64,000 nt of DNA. Source: Bacilli bacterium. Lineage in GTDB: Bacteria; Bacillota_I; Bacilli_A; RF39; UBA660. The position numbers were made by a program, and so were the translations under genes. Every line of letters begins with the position of its first letter. Position 1 is the stretch's first letter. The notes under the pieces were generated by a model. The model did no database searches, was not told the origin of the DNA, and saw only the letters and a program-made list of their open reading frames with translations. The stretch spans positions 1 to 64,000 of the forward strand of contig JAFYEA010000017.1 of assembly GCA_017544525.1 (NCBI GenBank). The letters are read 5' to 3'. This document shows positions 37,901 through 46,106 of this stretch, piece by piece.

Positions 37901-38072
37901 AAATGTTGAAAAATTATTTATTGAGGCAAATAAAATAACAACAAAATTTAATTTTACATATAAAAATGATGCAATTATCATTACATTATTAAAAGCAACA
38001 TTAAATAAGAACTATCTATTTTACATTGAAGAATTATTAGAATTAATATATTCAATGAAATTTAAAGTATAA
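34929..38072 (+). CDS. mfd: Transcription-repair coupling factor Mfd
   Basis: Mfd removes stalled RNA polymerase at lesions and recruits UvrA. The 1047-residue protein is shorter than Bacillus Mfd (about 1177). It has the RNA-polymerase-interacting domain (about 375-440, with GDYVVHRKSGIGIYRG), a helicase core with GDVGYGKTEV (Walker A), DEEHRFGV (DEEH box) and the TRG/RAAV-type motifs, and a C-terminal domain. The Fin gene found between pth and mfd in Bacillus is absent. Confidence 0.95.
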   Translation: MKKELYNKLFDFDINKYKKISVTKNEIYNQLLLYIFFSCKKNILIVMPTLNEANELYNELKNYIDEVYLFPEDDFMSKKSIAASPELLFMRVKLLNKINDKEKKIVICHLNSFIKKLPSKKEYENKKIELRVNSKINRKELISNLINIGYKKESIVYNTSEFSVRGFVIDIFPINEENPIRIELFDDEIEKIKYFDIKDQKSIKEIDNITIGVIKDEDLNNNSTIRDYIDNSYVIFNNINQIKAQEKMIMPQIKYLNIQNEIFSLSKLIEKDDIYFNTIDNKNCDLIIKSSSIEKYNLNKEKFLEDIIRNKGLLFTKNEKLIKEFKNIVKIEKNTLNNGFVYNNMYFYSENNLFNNYITRNNIKEMSIGSKISSIDSLNIGDYVVHRKSGIGIYRGLTTIEKNGIKKDYLLIQYKGNDKLYMPVEDISKLYKYSSKEGTVPTINKLNSIEWTKTKLKIKERIKNITGELLKIYKERNKASVVPFKPDDENQILFENEFEYEETVDQLKVSDEIKKDLEKNRPMDRLLCGDVGYGKTEVIFRAIFKTIINGKQVAYLCPTTLLSHQQYNSALERFKNYGINIDIINRHYTNKQVQEKLKKLKEGKIDLIVGTHRLLSKDVEYKDLGLLVIDEEHRFGVEQKEKIKSMKSNVHVLSVSATPIPRSLQMSLVGIRDLSLIESAPKNRYPVQTYVIEYNEMLIREVILKEVSRKGQAFILYNNINNMDSLVQKYKKLIPEVRICYAHGKMSKDEMNDIVYDFTNKKYDVLVSTTIIENGIDIPNANTIVVIDSDKYGLSQLYQIRGRVGRGDKIAFAYLMYKKEKVLNTNAIKRLDAIKEFTELGSGYKISMRDLAIRGAGDILGKEQAGFIDSVGVDMYLELINEEVKGINNDEEEEKSVIPIEVETHIDKELTEESSLIIELHKKINGITNKKELNSVLSEIRDRYGMTNSSLELYAHEKYVEKLLIITMVKINENDNLKTVLKLKREVFENINVEKLFIEANKITTKFNFTYKNDAIIITLLKATLNKNYLFYIEELLELIYSMKFKV

Positions 38073-38111
38073 TAAAAAGATTATAAACCACAATATTATT
38101 AAGGTGATAAT

Positions 38112-38609
38112 ATGAATAAAAGTGGTATTATAAGAAAAATAGATGAATTGGGAAGAATAGTATTACCTAAAGAACTTAGAAAAACATTAAATATACATGC
38201 GGGCGACGATTTTCAAATAACAATTGATAATGAAAAAATAATATTAGAAAAGTATTCCATACTAGATAGTTATGAAAATATATTAATAAGCATTATTAAT
38301 TGTTTTTTATCTGTGAAAAAATATAATATTTACTTAGTAATAAAAAATAGAATAATAAATTTTAATAATGAAATAATAACAAATATAATTTTAAATATAA
38401 TTTTGGAAAGAAAAATATATATTAATGATAAAGTAGAAAAAAATATAATTGGTAATAATTTATGTGATATAGGAAAAATGGTAATATATCCAATTGTTAT
38501 AAATAGTGATCTGCTTGGATCATTAATAATAATAGGAAAAGATGATATAAATGAATTAATAGATGATTGTAAATTAATATATAATATTATAAAAAAAGTT
38601 ATATTATAG
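38112..38609 (+). CDS. spoVT: Sporulation transcription factor SpoVT
   Basis: SpoVT is an AbrB-like factor that controls sigma-G genes in the forespore. The 165-residue protein has an N-terminal AbrB swapped-hairpin domain (SGIIRKIDELGRIVLPKELRK) and a C-terminal GAF-like domain ending in a block of PIVINSDLLGSLIIIGKD, both typical of SpoVT. Length is close to Bacillus SpoVT (178). The place after mfd is conserved. A paralogous abrB would be shorter. Confidence 0.87.
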   Translation: MNKSGIIRKIDELGRIVLPKELRKTLNIHAGDDFQITIDNEKIILEKYSILDSYENILISIINCFLSVKKYNIYLVIKNRIINFNNEIITNIILNIILERKIYINDKVEKNIIGNNLCDIGKMVIYPIVINSDLLGSLIIIGKDDINELIDDCKLIYNIIKKVIL

Positions 38610-38648
38610 CAATAAAAATATATTATAATATCTATTAAGAGGTGTTAT

Positions 38649-39389
38649 ATGATTGATACACATGCACATATATTAAAAGAGTATTATGATGATATAGACG
38701 CTTTAGTTATTGAATTAAAGAAAAAGAAAGTTAGAGCAATTATAAATAATTCAACAAATATTAAAGAGGCTAAGGAAGTATTAGAATATTCAAAAAAATA
38801 TAGAAATTTTTTATATCCAGCTATTGGAATTCATCCAGAAAATATAGATGATGCAAATATAGATGAATTAGAGACATTAATTAATAATAATAAGATTGTT
38901 GCAATAGGAGAAATAGGTTTAGATTATCATTGGACAAAGGATAACAAAGAAAAACAAAAAGAATTATTCATTAAACAATTAGAATTATCTTTAAAATATA
39001 ATTTACCTGTAATAGTTCATACAAGGGATTCAATACAAGATTGTTTAGATATTATAAAAAAATATAATTTAAAAGGAATAATGCATTGTTTTAGTGGAAG
39101 TTATGAAATGGCAAAAGAATTTATTAAATATGGTTTTAAATTAGGTATTGGTGGTGTTCTTACATTTAAAAATTCAAAATTATATGAAGTTATAAACAAA
39201 ATTAATTTAGATGATATTGTATTAGAAACAGATAGTCCATACTTATCACCAGAACCATTTAGGGGTCAAAAAAACAATCCATCAAATATGCTTTATATTG
39301 CAAAAAGAATAGCAGAAATTAAAGGAATTACAATTGATGAAGTAATAGAAAAAACTACTGAAAATGCTCGTAATATTTTTGACATTTAA
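38649..39389 (+). CDS. tatD: TatD family deoxyribonuclease
   Basis: The 246-residue protein is a TatD-type metal-dependent hydrolase (YabD in Bacillus). It has the metal-binding motifs DTHAH, GEIGLDYHW, HTRDS, MHCFSGS and ETDSPYLSPEP. These act as 3'-5' DNases in DNA turnover or repair. It lies upstream of the 3D protein and ksgA, as in Bacillus. Confidence 0.92.
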   Translation: MIDTHAHILKEYYDDIDALVIELKKKKVRAIINNSTNIKEAKEVLEYSKKYRNFLYPAIGIHPENIDDANIDELETLINNNKIVAIGEIGLDYHWTKDNKEKQKELFIKQLELSLKYNLPVIVHTRDSIQDCLDIIKKYNLKGIMHCFSGSYEMAKEFIKYGFKLGIGGVLTFKNSKLYEVINKINLDDIVLETDSPYLSPEPFRGQKNNPSNMLYIAKRIAEIKGITIDEVIEKTTENARNIFDI

Positions 39390-39425
39390 TGCCTAATATT
39401 ATATAATGACTATAGGTAATTAGTT

Positions 39426-39989
39426 ATGAAAGCATATAGAAGAAGTAGGATAAAATTATTTATACAAATTGCTATAGTTGTTTGTATAGCATTTTTTTTA
39501 AATAAAGAAACAAATACTGTTTCTACTCTTTCAGTTGCAATGAATGATGGACTTGAAAATCCATTAGAAATACAAGTAATTCAGGAAAATCAAAAAATAC
39601 TTTATAATGAAAATAAACCTAAAATTGGTGATCCATTGTTTACTTTTGTTGGTGAATTAACAGGTTATGCAGGAGATTGTCCATTATGTTCAGGTTATTT
39701 AGCTTGCCCTCCAAGGACAAATGTATTAAAAAAAGGTATTTATTATGATGATAAAAAGTATGGGAAAGTAAGAATTGTAGCAAGTAGTAAAAAATATCCT
39801 TGTGGAACAATACTAAAATTTAATGTAAAAAAACTTTCTTCTGAACCTATTATTGCGATTGTTTTAGATCGCGGTGTTGGTGGAAATGTAATAGATTTAC
39901 TTACAGAATCTCAAGACTTTGCTAGAAAAAAAGTAGGGAGAGTAAGAAATTTACAATTTGAAGTGTTAAGAGAAGGATGGAAACAATGA
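39426..39989 (+). CDS. Secreted 3D-domain protein, YabE-like position
   Basis: The 187-residue protein has an N-terminal membrane or signal segment (about 10-25) and a C-terminal 3D domain (about 75-185) of the kind found in Rpf/YabE-type muralytic enzymes. Motifs PCGTILKFN and LDRGVGGNVIDLLTES match, with two of the three signature Asp; the first is replaced by Ser (VASSKKYPCGT). The DUF348 and G5 domains of YabE are missing. A CPLCSGYLACPP Cys cluster is unusual. Its stop overlaps ksgA by 4 bases (ATGA). Whether it is an active lytic enzyme is uncertain. Confidence 0.78.
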   Translation: MKAYRRSRIKLFIQIAIVVCIAFFLNKETNTVSTLSVAMNDGLENPLEIQVIQENQKILYNENKPKIGDPLFTFVGELTGYAGDCPLCSGYLACPPRTNVLKKGIYYDDKKYGKVRIVASSKKYPCGTILKFNVKKLSSEPIIAIVLDRGVGGNVIDLLTESQDFARKKVGRVRNLQFEVLREGWKQ

Positions 39990-40768
39990 GTTTTGACTAT
40001 AAAAAATCATTAGGACAAAATTTTTTAAAAGATAATAATATTGTTAACAAAATATCTAATTCTATTAATCCAAATATAGATGATTTAATAATTGAAATAG
40101 GTCCTGGAGCTGGAGCATTAACATCAAAACTAATAAATAAAGGTTGTGATGTTATTTGTTTTGAAATTGATAAAAGATTGGAAAAAGAATTAGATAAAAT
40201 AAAAAAGGATAATTTAAATATTTATTTTGAAGATTTTTTAAAAGTTGATATAAATAATTATATTGATATAAACAAATATAAAAGGTTATTTTTTGTAGGA
40301 AATCTGCCATATTACATTACAACAGCTATAATTAATAAAATAGTTGATGAATCTAATCCTTATGAGATAGTAATAATGATACAAAAAGAAGTAGCAGAAA
40401 GATATATGTCTAAACCAAATAGTAAAAAATATGGATCCATTTCTGTTTATTTACAGTATAATTTTGATATAACAAAAATTTGTGATGTTTCAAGAAATTG
40501 TTTCGAACCTATACCCAAAGTAGATAGTATAGTTATTAAATTAAAAAAATTAAATAGAAAAATAAAAGCAAATAATGAACAATTATTTTATAAATTAATT
40601 AAAGATTCATTTAAACAAAAAAGAAAAACATTAAAAAACAATCTTAAAACTTACAATTTAAAAACAATAGAAGAAATACTTAATAAATATAATAAAACAT
40701 TAAATTCAAGGGCAGAAGAATTAGAAATTGAGGAATTTATTGATATTTCTAATAATATAAATTCATAG
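39986..40768 (+). CDS. ksgA: 16S rRNA (adenine1518/1519-N6)-dimethyltransferase
   Basis: KsgA dimethylates two adjacent adenines in helix 45 of 16S rRNA. The 260-residue protein has SLGQNFLKDNNIV, the SAM motif IIEIGPGAGALTSKL, and the catalytic GNLPYYITT. I chose the ATG at 39986, which overlaps the upstream stop (ATGA) and is 9 bases after AGAAGG; an ATG at 39977 abuts that site. rnmV, found before ksgA in Bacillus, is absent here. Confidence 0.94.
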   Translation: MSFDYKKSLGQNFLKDNNIVNKISNSINPNIDDLIIEIGPGAGALTSKLINKGCDVICFEIDKRLEKELDKIKKDNLNIYFEDFLKVDINNYIDINKYKRLFFVGNLPYYITTAIINKIVDESNPYEIVIMIQKEVAERYMSKPNSKKYGSISVYLQYNFDITKICDVSRNCFEPIPKVDSIVIKLKKLNRKIKANNEQLFYKLIKDSFKQKRKTLKNNLKTYNLKTIEEILNKYNKTLNSRAEELEIEEFIDISNNINS

Positions 40769-40792
40769 TTTATAATTATGAATTTTTTATTT
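40760..40792 (+). terminator. ksgA terminator
   Basis: Stem AATTCATA/TATGAATT followed by six T and more; overlaps the ksgA stop codon. Confidence 0.7.
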
Positions 40793-40795
40793 TTA

Positions 40796-40824
40796 TTGAA
40801 TTTTATTTTAAAATCTAGTATACT
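40796..40824 (+). promoter_or_regulatory. Promoter of the histidine kinase pair
   Basis: TTGAAT (40796-40801) and TATACT (40819-40824) are separated by 17 bases; transcription would start about 30 bases before the first kinase ATG. Confidence 0.6.
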
Positions 40825-40858
40825 AAAATAGAGAATATATAATAAGAGGTGGTTAGCA

Positions 40859-42775
40859 ATGTTGTTAGCAATACAAAAGGATATTTACTTTAGGAGTGTT
40901 GGTTTTACAATCGGCGCTATTGTTTTCATGATTTTAACAGTAGTTTTATATATAAAAAAGATTAAAAAACAGAATTTGGGAGGCAGACTATTTTTAGCCC
41001 TTCTAATTATTACATCATTAATTTTAATATTTGAAATGATTATTCCTTTTGCAATTTATAATGCAAAAGAACATGAAACCTTAAGTAATTTGATAGGTAA
41101 AATATATGTGTATATAATGTTTGCATGGGATTACACATTTTTCACTTATGTATTAAACCTATTCTTATTTAGAGATGGTGATGATACTAATGCCAAATGG
41201 AAAAAGTATTTCTTACCAGTATCTATTGGTGCAATTATACTTATTCCATTATTAATGGTATTATTTTTAGGTATTGAATATAATGGTGGTGTTTTTGAAT
41301 TACCATATGTTGTTGGAGGACCTGCAATTTTAGTATTGCACCTTACTTCATTTACTGGTTCTGTAACAGCTTTATTACTTTTATCAATCAATATTAAAAA
41401 GATTGAGAATGTTAACTTAACTCCTCTTTATTTAGAAACAATATTCTATATATTGGTAACAGCATTACAAATGTTTATGAATTATGAAATAAATGATGCT
41501 GGGTCTTTTTACACAATATTAATTATGATTTTATATTTCACAATTGAGAGTCAAGATAATAAATTACTTAATGAATATAGAAAGTCAAAGAAAGAGGCCG
41601 AAAGAGCAAATAGAGCTAAAACTGAATTTTTAATAAATATGTCACATGAAATTAGAACACCAATGAATACAATATTAGGTTTTAGTGAATCATTACTAAA
41701 AGAACCACAATTAACAGAGGAAATTGTTAAAAGAGATTTACAGAGTATTAGTTCTGCAAGCGCTACATTATTAGATTTAATAAATAATATTTTGGATATA
41801 TCAAGAATTGAATCTGGAGAAGAAGTATTAAATGAAAGCAATTATAGTTTAGAAAATTTAATTTTTGAAATAAATAGTTTAATACCATCTAAGATTAATA
41901 AAGAAGAATTAAAATTTACAATTGATATTAATGAAGAATTACCAAAAGAGTATCATGGTGATAATTATAAAATATTTAAAATACTTACATATATATTAAT
42001 AAATGCTATTGACTATACAAATTATGGTGAAGTTAAATTAACAATTGATGGTACAACTGAAGAAGATAATATGATGAATTTCAATTTTGTTGTTTCTAAT
42101 ACTGGACATGCAATGCTAGCTGAGAATTTTGAAAAGAATTTTGAAGATTTTGTAAGTTTAGAAAATGCATCTCAAAATAATGTTGATAGTATAAAATTAG
42201 GTTTAATAATTGCAAAACAATTAATTAACATTATGGGTGGAACAATTGAATTTAAAAATGAAAAAGGTATGGGAACAAGATATATTGTTAACATTAAACA
42301 AAAAATTATTAATGCTGAAAAGATTGGTAATATATTTGCTAGTCATGAAAGTAATTTATCAAGTAGTAAGGATTTAATAAATTGTACTGGTAAAAAGGCA
42401 TTAATTGTTGATGATGCCGATGTAAATTTAAGAATCGCATCAAAATATCTAGAACAATTTAATTTTACTATTGTAACTGCTACAAGTGGTAAAGAATGTG
42501 TAGAATTAATCAAAAATAATCAATTTGATATTATATTCCTAGATCATATGATGCCTGAAATGGATGGTATAGCAACTGTTAAAGCAATGAATGCAACTGG
42601 ATATAAATTACCGCCAATAATAGCATTAACGGCCAACTCCTATACTGGGCTCGAAAATGAATATATAGCTCAAGGATTTAGTGGTTATTTACAAAAACCA
42701 ATAGATTTTAAACAATTAAATAAAATAATAACTGCTACATTTAGAAATCCAGCTGCAGAGGAAGAGGTGATATAA
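40859..42775 (+). CDS. Hybrid histidine kinase A, His present, ATP site degenerate
   Basis: The 638-residue protein has seven predicted membrane segments (about 12-230), a short coiled region, a HisKA domain with the intact phospho-acceptor His263 (NMSHEIRTPMN), a HATPase-like domain (about 365-480) and a C-terminal receiver (Asp518/519 acidic pair, phospho-acceptor Asp562 in FLDHMMPEMDG). The ATP domain keeps an Asn-box residue (ILINAIDYT), but the G1 box DTGxG reads SNTGHAM (Asn414 for Asp) and the G2 box GxGLGL reads SIKLGL. It is probably unable to bind ATP by itself. The second kinase starts 1 base after its stop. The input signal and any output regulator are unknown. Confidence 0.85.
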   Translation: MLLAIQKDIYFRSVGFTIGAIVFMILTVVLYIKKIKKQNLGGRLFLALLIITSLILIFEMIIPFAIYNAKEHETLSNLIGKIYVYIMFAWDYTFFTYVLNLFLFRDGDDTNAKWKKYFLPVSIGAIILIPLLMVLFLGIEYNGGVFELPYVVGGPAILVLHLTSFTGSVTALLLLSINIKKIENVNLTPLYLETIFYILVTALQMFMNYEINDAGSFYTILIMILYFTIESQDNKLLNEYRKSKKEAERANRAKTEFLINMSHEIRTPMNTILGFSESLLKEPQLTEEIVKRDLQSISSASATLLDLINNILDISRIESGEEVLNESNYSLENLIFEINSLIPSKINKEELKFTIDINEELPKEYHGDNYKIFKILTYILINAIDYTNYGEVKLTIDGTTEEDNMMNFNFVVSNTGHAMLAENFEKNFEDFVSLENASQNNVDSIKLGLIIAKQLINIMGGTIEFKNEKGMGTRYIVNIKQKIINAEKIGNIFASHESNLSSSKDLINCTGKKALIVDDADVNLRIASKYLEQFNFTIVTATSGKECVELIKNNQFDIIFLDHMMPEMDGIATVKAMNATGYKLPPIIALTANSYTGLENEYIAQGFSGYLQKPIDFKQLNKIITATFRNPAAEEEVI

Positions 42776-42776
42776 T

Positions 42777-44654
42777 ATGTTATTTGGAGAAATATTAACT
42801 TTTTCTGGAATTGCTTTTATGCTTATCTTGTTATCAGTTTATTTTTCAAAACCAACTATAGTTACACTAAAAACAAGATTTTTCAGAATATTAGTTTTAT
42901 TAATTGCATTTTATATTGTATCTGAACTATTACCTGTTTATTATTTAAAATATGCTGTAGGTGATGTTGATTTTACAAATTCGGTTAAATTAATAACAAA
43001 AATATTATGGAGAATTCACTGGATTGTAGGAATTGTTTGGTTTATATTCTTCTTTATGTATTCTTACATTATTGCTAAAAAAATTGAAGTTAAAAGTATG
43101 TTTAAATTATTTACATATGATATTATTACTAAAGTATTATCAATAGCTGTTATAATATTTGTTATTGTATATCCTTTCTTACCATTTGAAATGTTGAATA
43201 TTAAAAAAATGAATTATTTACCTGGTACTACTGCTATTGTTGTATTCATATTTGTTTTCTTGATTTCATTATTTGCGTTCTACCTTGTTAATAAATATAA
43301 AGAAAATGTTAAACCTAATGAGAGAAAAGGAATATTGATAGTTTTAATTTTAGTTATTTTGGCATTCTTGTTCCAATTAATATTTATCACAGTATCAGTT
43401 ATTCCATTCTCTACAGTATTGTTTGCTTATACATTATATTTCTATATAGAGAATCCTGATTTAATAATTATGGAAGAAATAACTAATGCACAAGGAAATA
43501 TTGAAAAATCAAATCAAACAAAAACAGATTTCTTGTCAAATATGACTTACGAAATAAAAGTACCAATGAACTTAATATCTAGTTTATGTGATGAACTTGT
43601 TAATATGTCAGTATTTGATGAAAAAATAGTAAGAGAAGATATAGATCAAATTCAAACTTCTGGTAATAATCTTCTTGATATTATAAATAATATATTAGAC
43701 GTTTCTAAGATTGAAAGTGGTAAGAGTACATTACAAGAAAGAGAATATTCAATTAATGAAATGTTATCTAATATTATAAATATAGCAAAATCAAAAATTG
43801 GTGCTAAACCAGTTAAACTAGTAGTAAATGTAGATCAAAATATATCATCAGGATTATATGGTGATTCTGCTAAATTATATCAATCATTAATAAATATTAT
43901 GGGAAATGCAGTAAAATATACTGATGTTGGTAGAATTACATTTACATTAACAAGTACTAAGAATTCTGGTATTGAACACTTATTATTTAAGATAAGTGAT
44001 ACTGGTACTGGAATAAAAGATGAAGATAAAGAAAAACTATTTTCTAAGTTTACAAGGCTTGATAATGCTGTTGAAAATGAAATAGAAGGAAGCGGTTTAG
44101 GACTTGTAATTACTAAAGAATATATAGAAGCTATGGGTGGAAAAATATGGTATGATACTCAATATAGAGTTGGTACCACATTCTTTATAGATGTTCCTCA
44201 AAAAATTGTTGATGCTAGAACATTAGGTGAGACAGCTAATACCGTAAAGGCAGAAGTTTCAACAGAAAAAATAGATTGCTCTAAGTATAAAGCATTAATT
44301 GTTGATGATAATAATCTAAACATTAAAGTTGCTAAGAGATTATTAGAAGGATATAAATTTCAAATTGAAAGTGTTACAACTGGAAAAGATTGTGTTTATA
44401 AGATAAAAGAGGGAGAAACATATGATATTATATTTATGGATCATATGATGCCTGAAATGGATGGTATTGAAACATTACATGTTTTGAAAAAATTAGATGG
44501 ATATCAATTACCTCCTATAGTAGCTTTAACAGCAAATGCTATTGCTGGTATGAAAGAAATGTATTTAAATGAAGGATTTGACGATTATTTATCAAAACCA
44601 ATAAATACAAATGAATTAGATAGAGTTATCAATAGATTCTTTAATAAGCAATAA
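42777..44654 (+). CDS. Hybrid histidine kinase B, ATP site intact, His replaced by Tyr
   Basis: The 625-residue protein has the same layout as its neighbour: seven membrane segments (about 5-225), HisKA, HATPase and receiver (Asp510/511, phospho-acceptor Asp555 in FMDHMMPEMDG). The HATPase looks complete: Asn box in NIMGNAVKYT, G1 box SDTGTGI with Asp408, F-box LFSKF and G2 box GSGLGL. The phospho-acceptor His is Tyr258 (NMTYEIKVPMN; the codon is TAC, one change from CAC). It could phosphorylate the His of kinase A in a heterodimer. A strong ribosome-binding site (GAGGTGAT) lies at the end of kinase A, so the two are coupled. Confidence 0.87.
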   Translation: MLFGEILTFSGIAFMLILLSVYFSKPTIVTLKTRFFRILVLLIAFYIVSELLPVYYLKYAVGDVDFTNSVKLITKILWRIHWIVGIVWFIFFFMYSYIIAKKIEVKSMFKLFTYDIITKVLSIAVIIFVIVYPFLPFEMLNIKKMNYLPGTTAIVVFIFVFLISLFAFYLVNKYKENVKPNERKGILIVLILVILAFLFQLIFITVSVIPFSTVLFAYTLYFYIENPDLIIMEEITNAQGNIEKSNQTKTDFLSNMTYEIKVPMNLISSLCDELVNMSVFDEKIVREDIDQIQTSGNNLLDIINNILDVSKIESGKSTLQEREYSINEMLSNIINIAKSKIGAKPVKLVVNVDQNISSGLYGDSAKLYQSLINIMGNAVKYTDVGRITFTLTSTKNSGIEHLLFKISDTGTGIKDEDKEKLFSKFTRLDNAVENEIEGSGLGLVITKEYIEAMGGKIWYDTQYRVGTTFFIDVPQKIVDARTLGETANTVKAEVSTEKIDCSKYKALIVDDNNLNIKVAKRLLEGYKFQIESVTTGKDCVYKIKEGETYDIIFMDHMMPEMDGIETLHVLKKLDGYQLPPIVALTANAIAGMKEMYLNEGFDDYLSKPINTNELDRVINRFFNKQ

Positions 44655-44663
44655 ATAAAATAA

Positions 44664-44695
44664 AAAATATATCAATAAAAGATATATTTTTTTTT
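44664..44695 (+). terminator. Terminator after the kinase pair
   Basis: Stem AAAATATATC/GATATATTTT with a 7-base loop, followed by T-run. Confidence 0.75.
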
Positions 44696-44727
44696 GGTAT
44701 TAATATTATTTATTAGGTGAATAATTA

Positions 44728-45479
44728 ATGTTTAAAATTGGACAATATGTAACCAGAAAAAAATATAATAATGATATTGTATTTAAAATAGTTGATATAA
44801 ATAAAGATTATGTAATCTTACATGGAGTAGATTTAAGATTAATTGCTGATGCAAAAATTGATGATTTAAAATTAACTACTATCAGTAAAAAAAAACAGAA
44901 AAAATTATAAGAGAATTAAGTTTTCATAATTATTTTTATATTCCAGGAAAAATATTACATTTTGATAGTGATGCAGATTATCTAAATAAATGTATGGATT
45001 ATTATAAAAATAATAAACTAAAGTGTAATGGATATATTTATAAAGAATCTGAATTTTCTAAGAATATTATTAATAAGATAAAACTTCATGATCCTAACAT
45101 TGTTGTTATTACTGGGCATGATGCGTTTAATAAAAAGACGCATAAATATAGAAATAGTTTATATTTTATAGATACGGTAAAAGAGATTAGAAAATATTAT
45201 AAAGATGTAAATGGTATATTAATAGTGGCTGGTGCTTGTCAAAGTGATTATGTAAATTTGATAAAAGCTGGTTCAACATTTGCTTCTAGTCCAAGTGGAA
45301 TTAATATTCATTGCTTAGATCCTGCTATAATTGCAACTTCTTTAGCTTTAAGTGATTTTGATAAATTAATTGATATTAAAAGTGTATTATCTAATACTAA
45401 TAGTAATTTTGATGGTTATGGGGGAATTATAATTAATGGGAAACTAATAAAAGGTTTTCCTAGAAAGGACATAAATTGA
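44728..45479 (+). CDS. yabG: Sporulation protease YabG, split by a -1 frameshift
   Basis: YabG is a sporulation-specific cysteine protease that trims coat proteins in Bacillus. The N-terminal part (44728-44910) matches its start, MFKIGQYVTRKKYNNDIVFK with ...VDLRLIADA. The rest lies in the -1 frame, open from 44889 to 45479, and continues exactly: FHNYFYIPGKILHFDSDADYL, VVITGHDAF, ILIVAGACQSDY, FASSPSGINIHCLDP. The join falls at a run of nine A (44887-44895). Reading across it in the -1 frame gives about 250 residues, slightly less than Bacillus YabG (290). It could be a real frameshift, slippage, or a sequencing error. The order ksgA-yabG-veg is as in Bacillus, apart from the inserted kinases. 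Confidence 0.82.
44887..44895 (+). other. A9 homopolymer at the yabG frameshift
   Basis: Nine consecutive A in the yabG reading frame; one extra A in the mRNA, or a -1 slip on A AAA AAA, would join the two halves of yabG. Upstream frame would otherwise stop at 44908-44910. Confidence 0.7.
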
Positions 45480-45691
45480 ATATTAACATAATAAAGAATA
45501 GAATTATTAGTTTAAAAGATTATAAATTAAAAATTAGAATTAATTTAGGAAGAAATAAGTATGAATACTTGGAGGGAAAAATTGATAAAATACATTCTAA
45601 TTTATTTACTGTTACAACTAATAAAGGTATTAAATCATTTACTTATTCAGATATAATTACAAAGGCTGTTATAATCAATAAATTTGATTAA
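45476..45691 (+). CDS. veg: Veg protein
   Basis: Veg is a small conserved Gram-positive protein, linked to biofilm formation and spore outgrowth in Bacillus. The 71-residue protein carries a family-like pattern: LGRNKYEYLEGKIDKIHSNLFTV followed by SFTYSDIITKAV. It starts at TTG, overlapping the yabG stop by 4 bases, with AAAGGA upstream. The place between yabG and spoVG is conserved (sspF is absent). Confidence 0.82.
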   Translation: MNINIIKNRIISLKDYKLKIRINLGRNKYEYLEGKIDKIHSNLFTVTTNKGIKSFTYSDIITKAVIINKFD

Positions 45692-45754
45692 AAAGATTGA
45701 TATTGCATATTTTTTGTATTATAATTAAGTTAGCTAATGATTAAGGAGGTTCTC

Positions 45755-46036
45755 ATGGAAATTACATCAGTAAGAATTCGTAAGGTTGAAAAAGAAGGTT
45801 CTCGTTTAAAAGGATATGCTAATGTAACAGTTGATAATGCAATAGCTATTCATGACATTAGAATTATTCAAGGAGATAGAGGTCCATTCATCGCAATGCC
45901 TAGCCGTCCAACTCCAACTGGAGATCATAAAGACTATGTTCATCCAATCAACCAAGAAGTAAGAACTATGTTTGAAAAAGAAATATTAGATGCTTATGAT
46001 AAAGCAGAAGATGTTCAAACTAGCGAAAACGAATAA
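45755..46036 (+). CDS. spoVG: SpoVG, RNA-binding regulator
   Basis: SpoVG is a small nucleic-acid-binding regulator that affects cortex formation and asymmetric division in Bacillus. The 93-residue protein matches closely: EITSVRIRKVEKEGSRLKGY, DIRIIQGDRGPFIAMPSR and HPINQEVRTMFEKEIL. The chosen ATG at 45755 has AAGGAGG upstream; an ATG six codons earlier does not. A strong terminator follows. Confidence 0.96.
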   Translation: MEITSVRIRKVEKEGSRLKGYANVTVDNAIAIHDIRIIQGDRGPFIAMPSRPTPTGDHKDYVHPINQEVRTMFEKEILDAYDKAEDVQTSENE

Positions 46037-46048
46037 TTATCAAAATTT

Positions 46049-46072
46049 AGACTACTAAGTAGTCTTTTTTTT
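46049..46072 (+). terminator. spoVG terminator
   Basis: Stem AGACTACT/AGTAGTCT followed by a run of eight T just after the spoVG stop. Confidence 0.8.
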
Positions 46073-46106
46073 GTGTTAAAAAGCATATACTTTAGTGGAG
46101 GATAAG

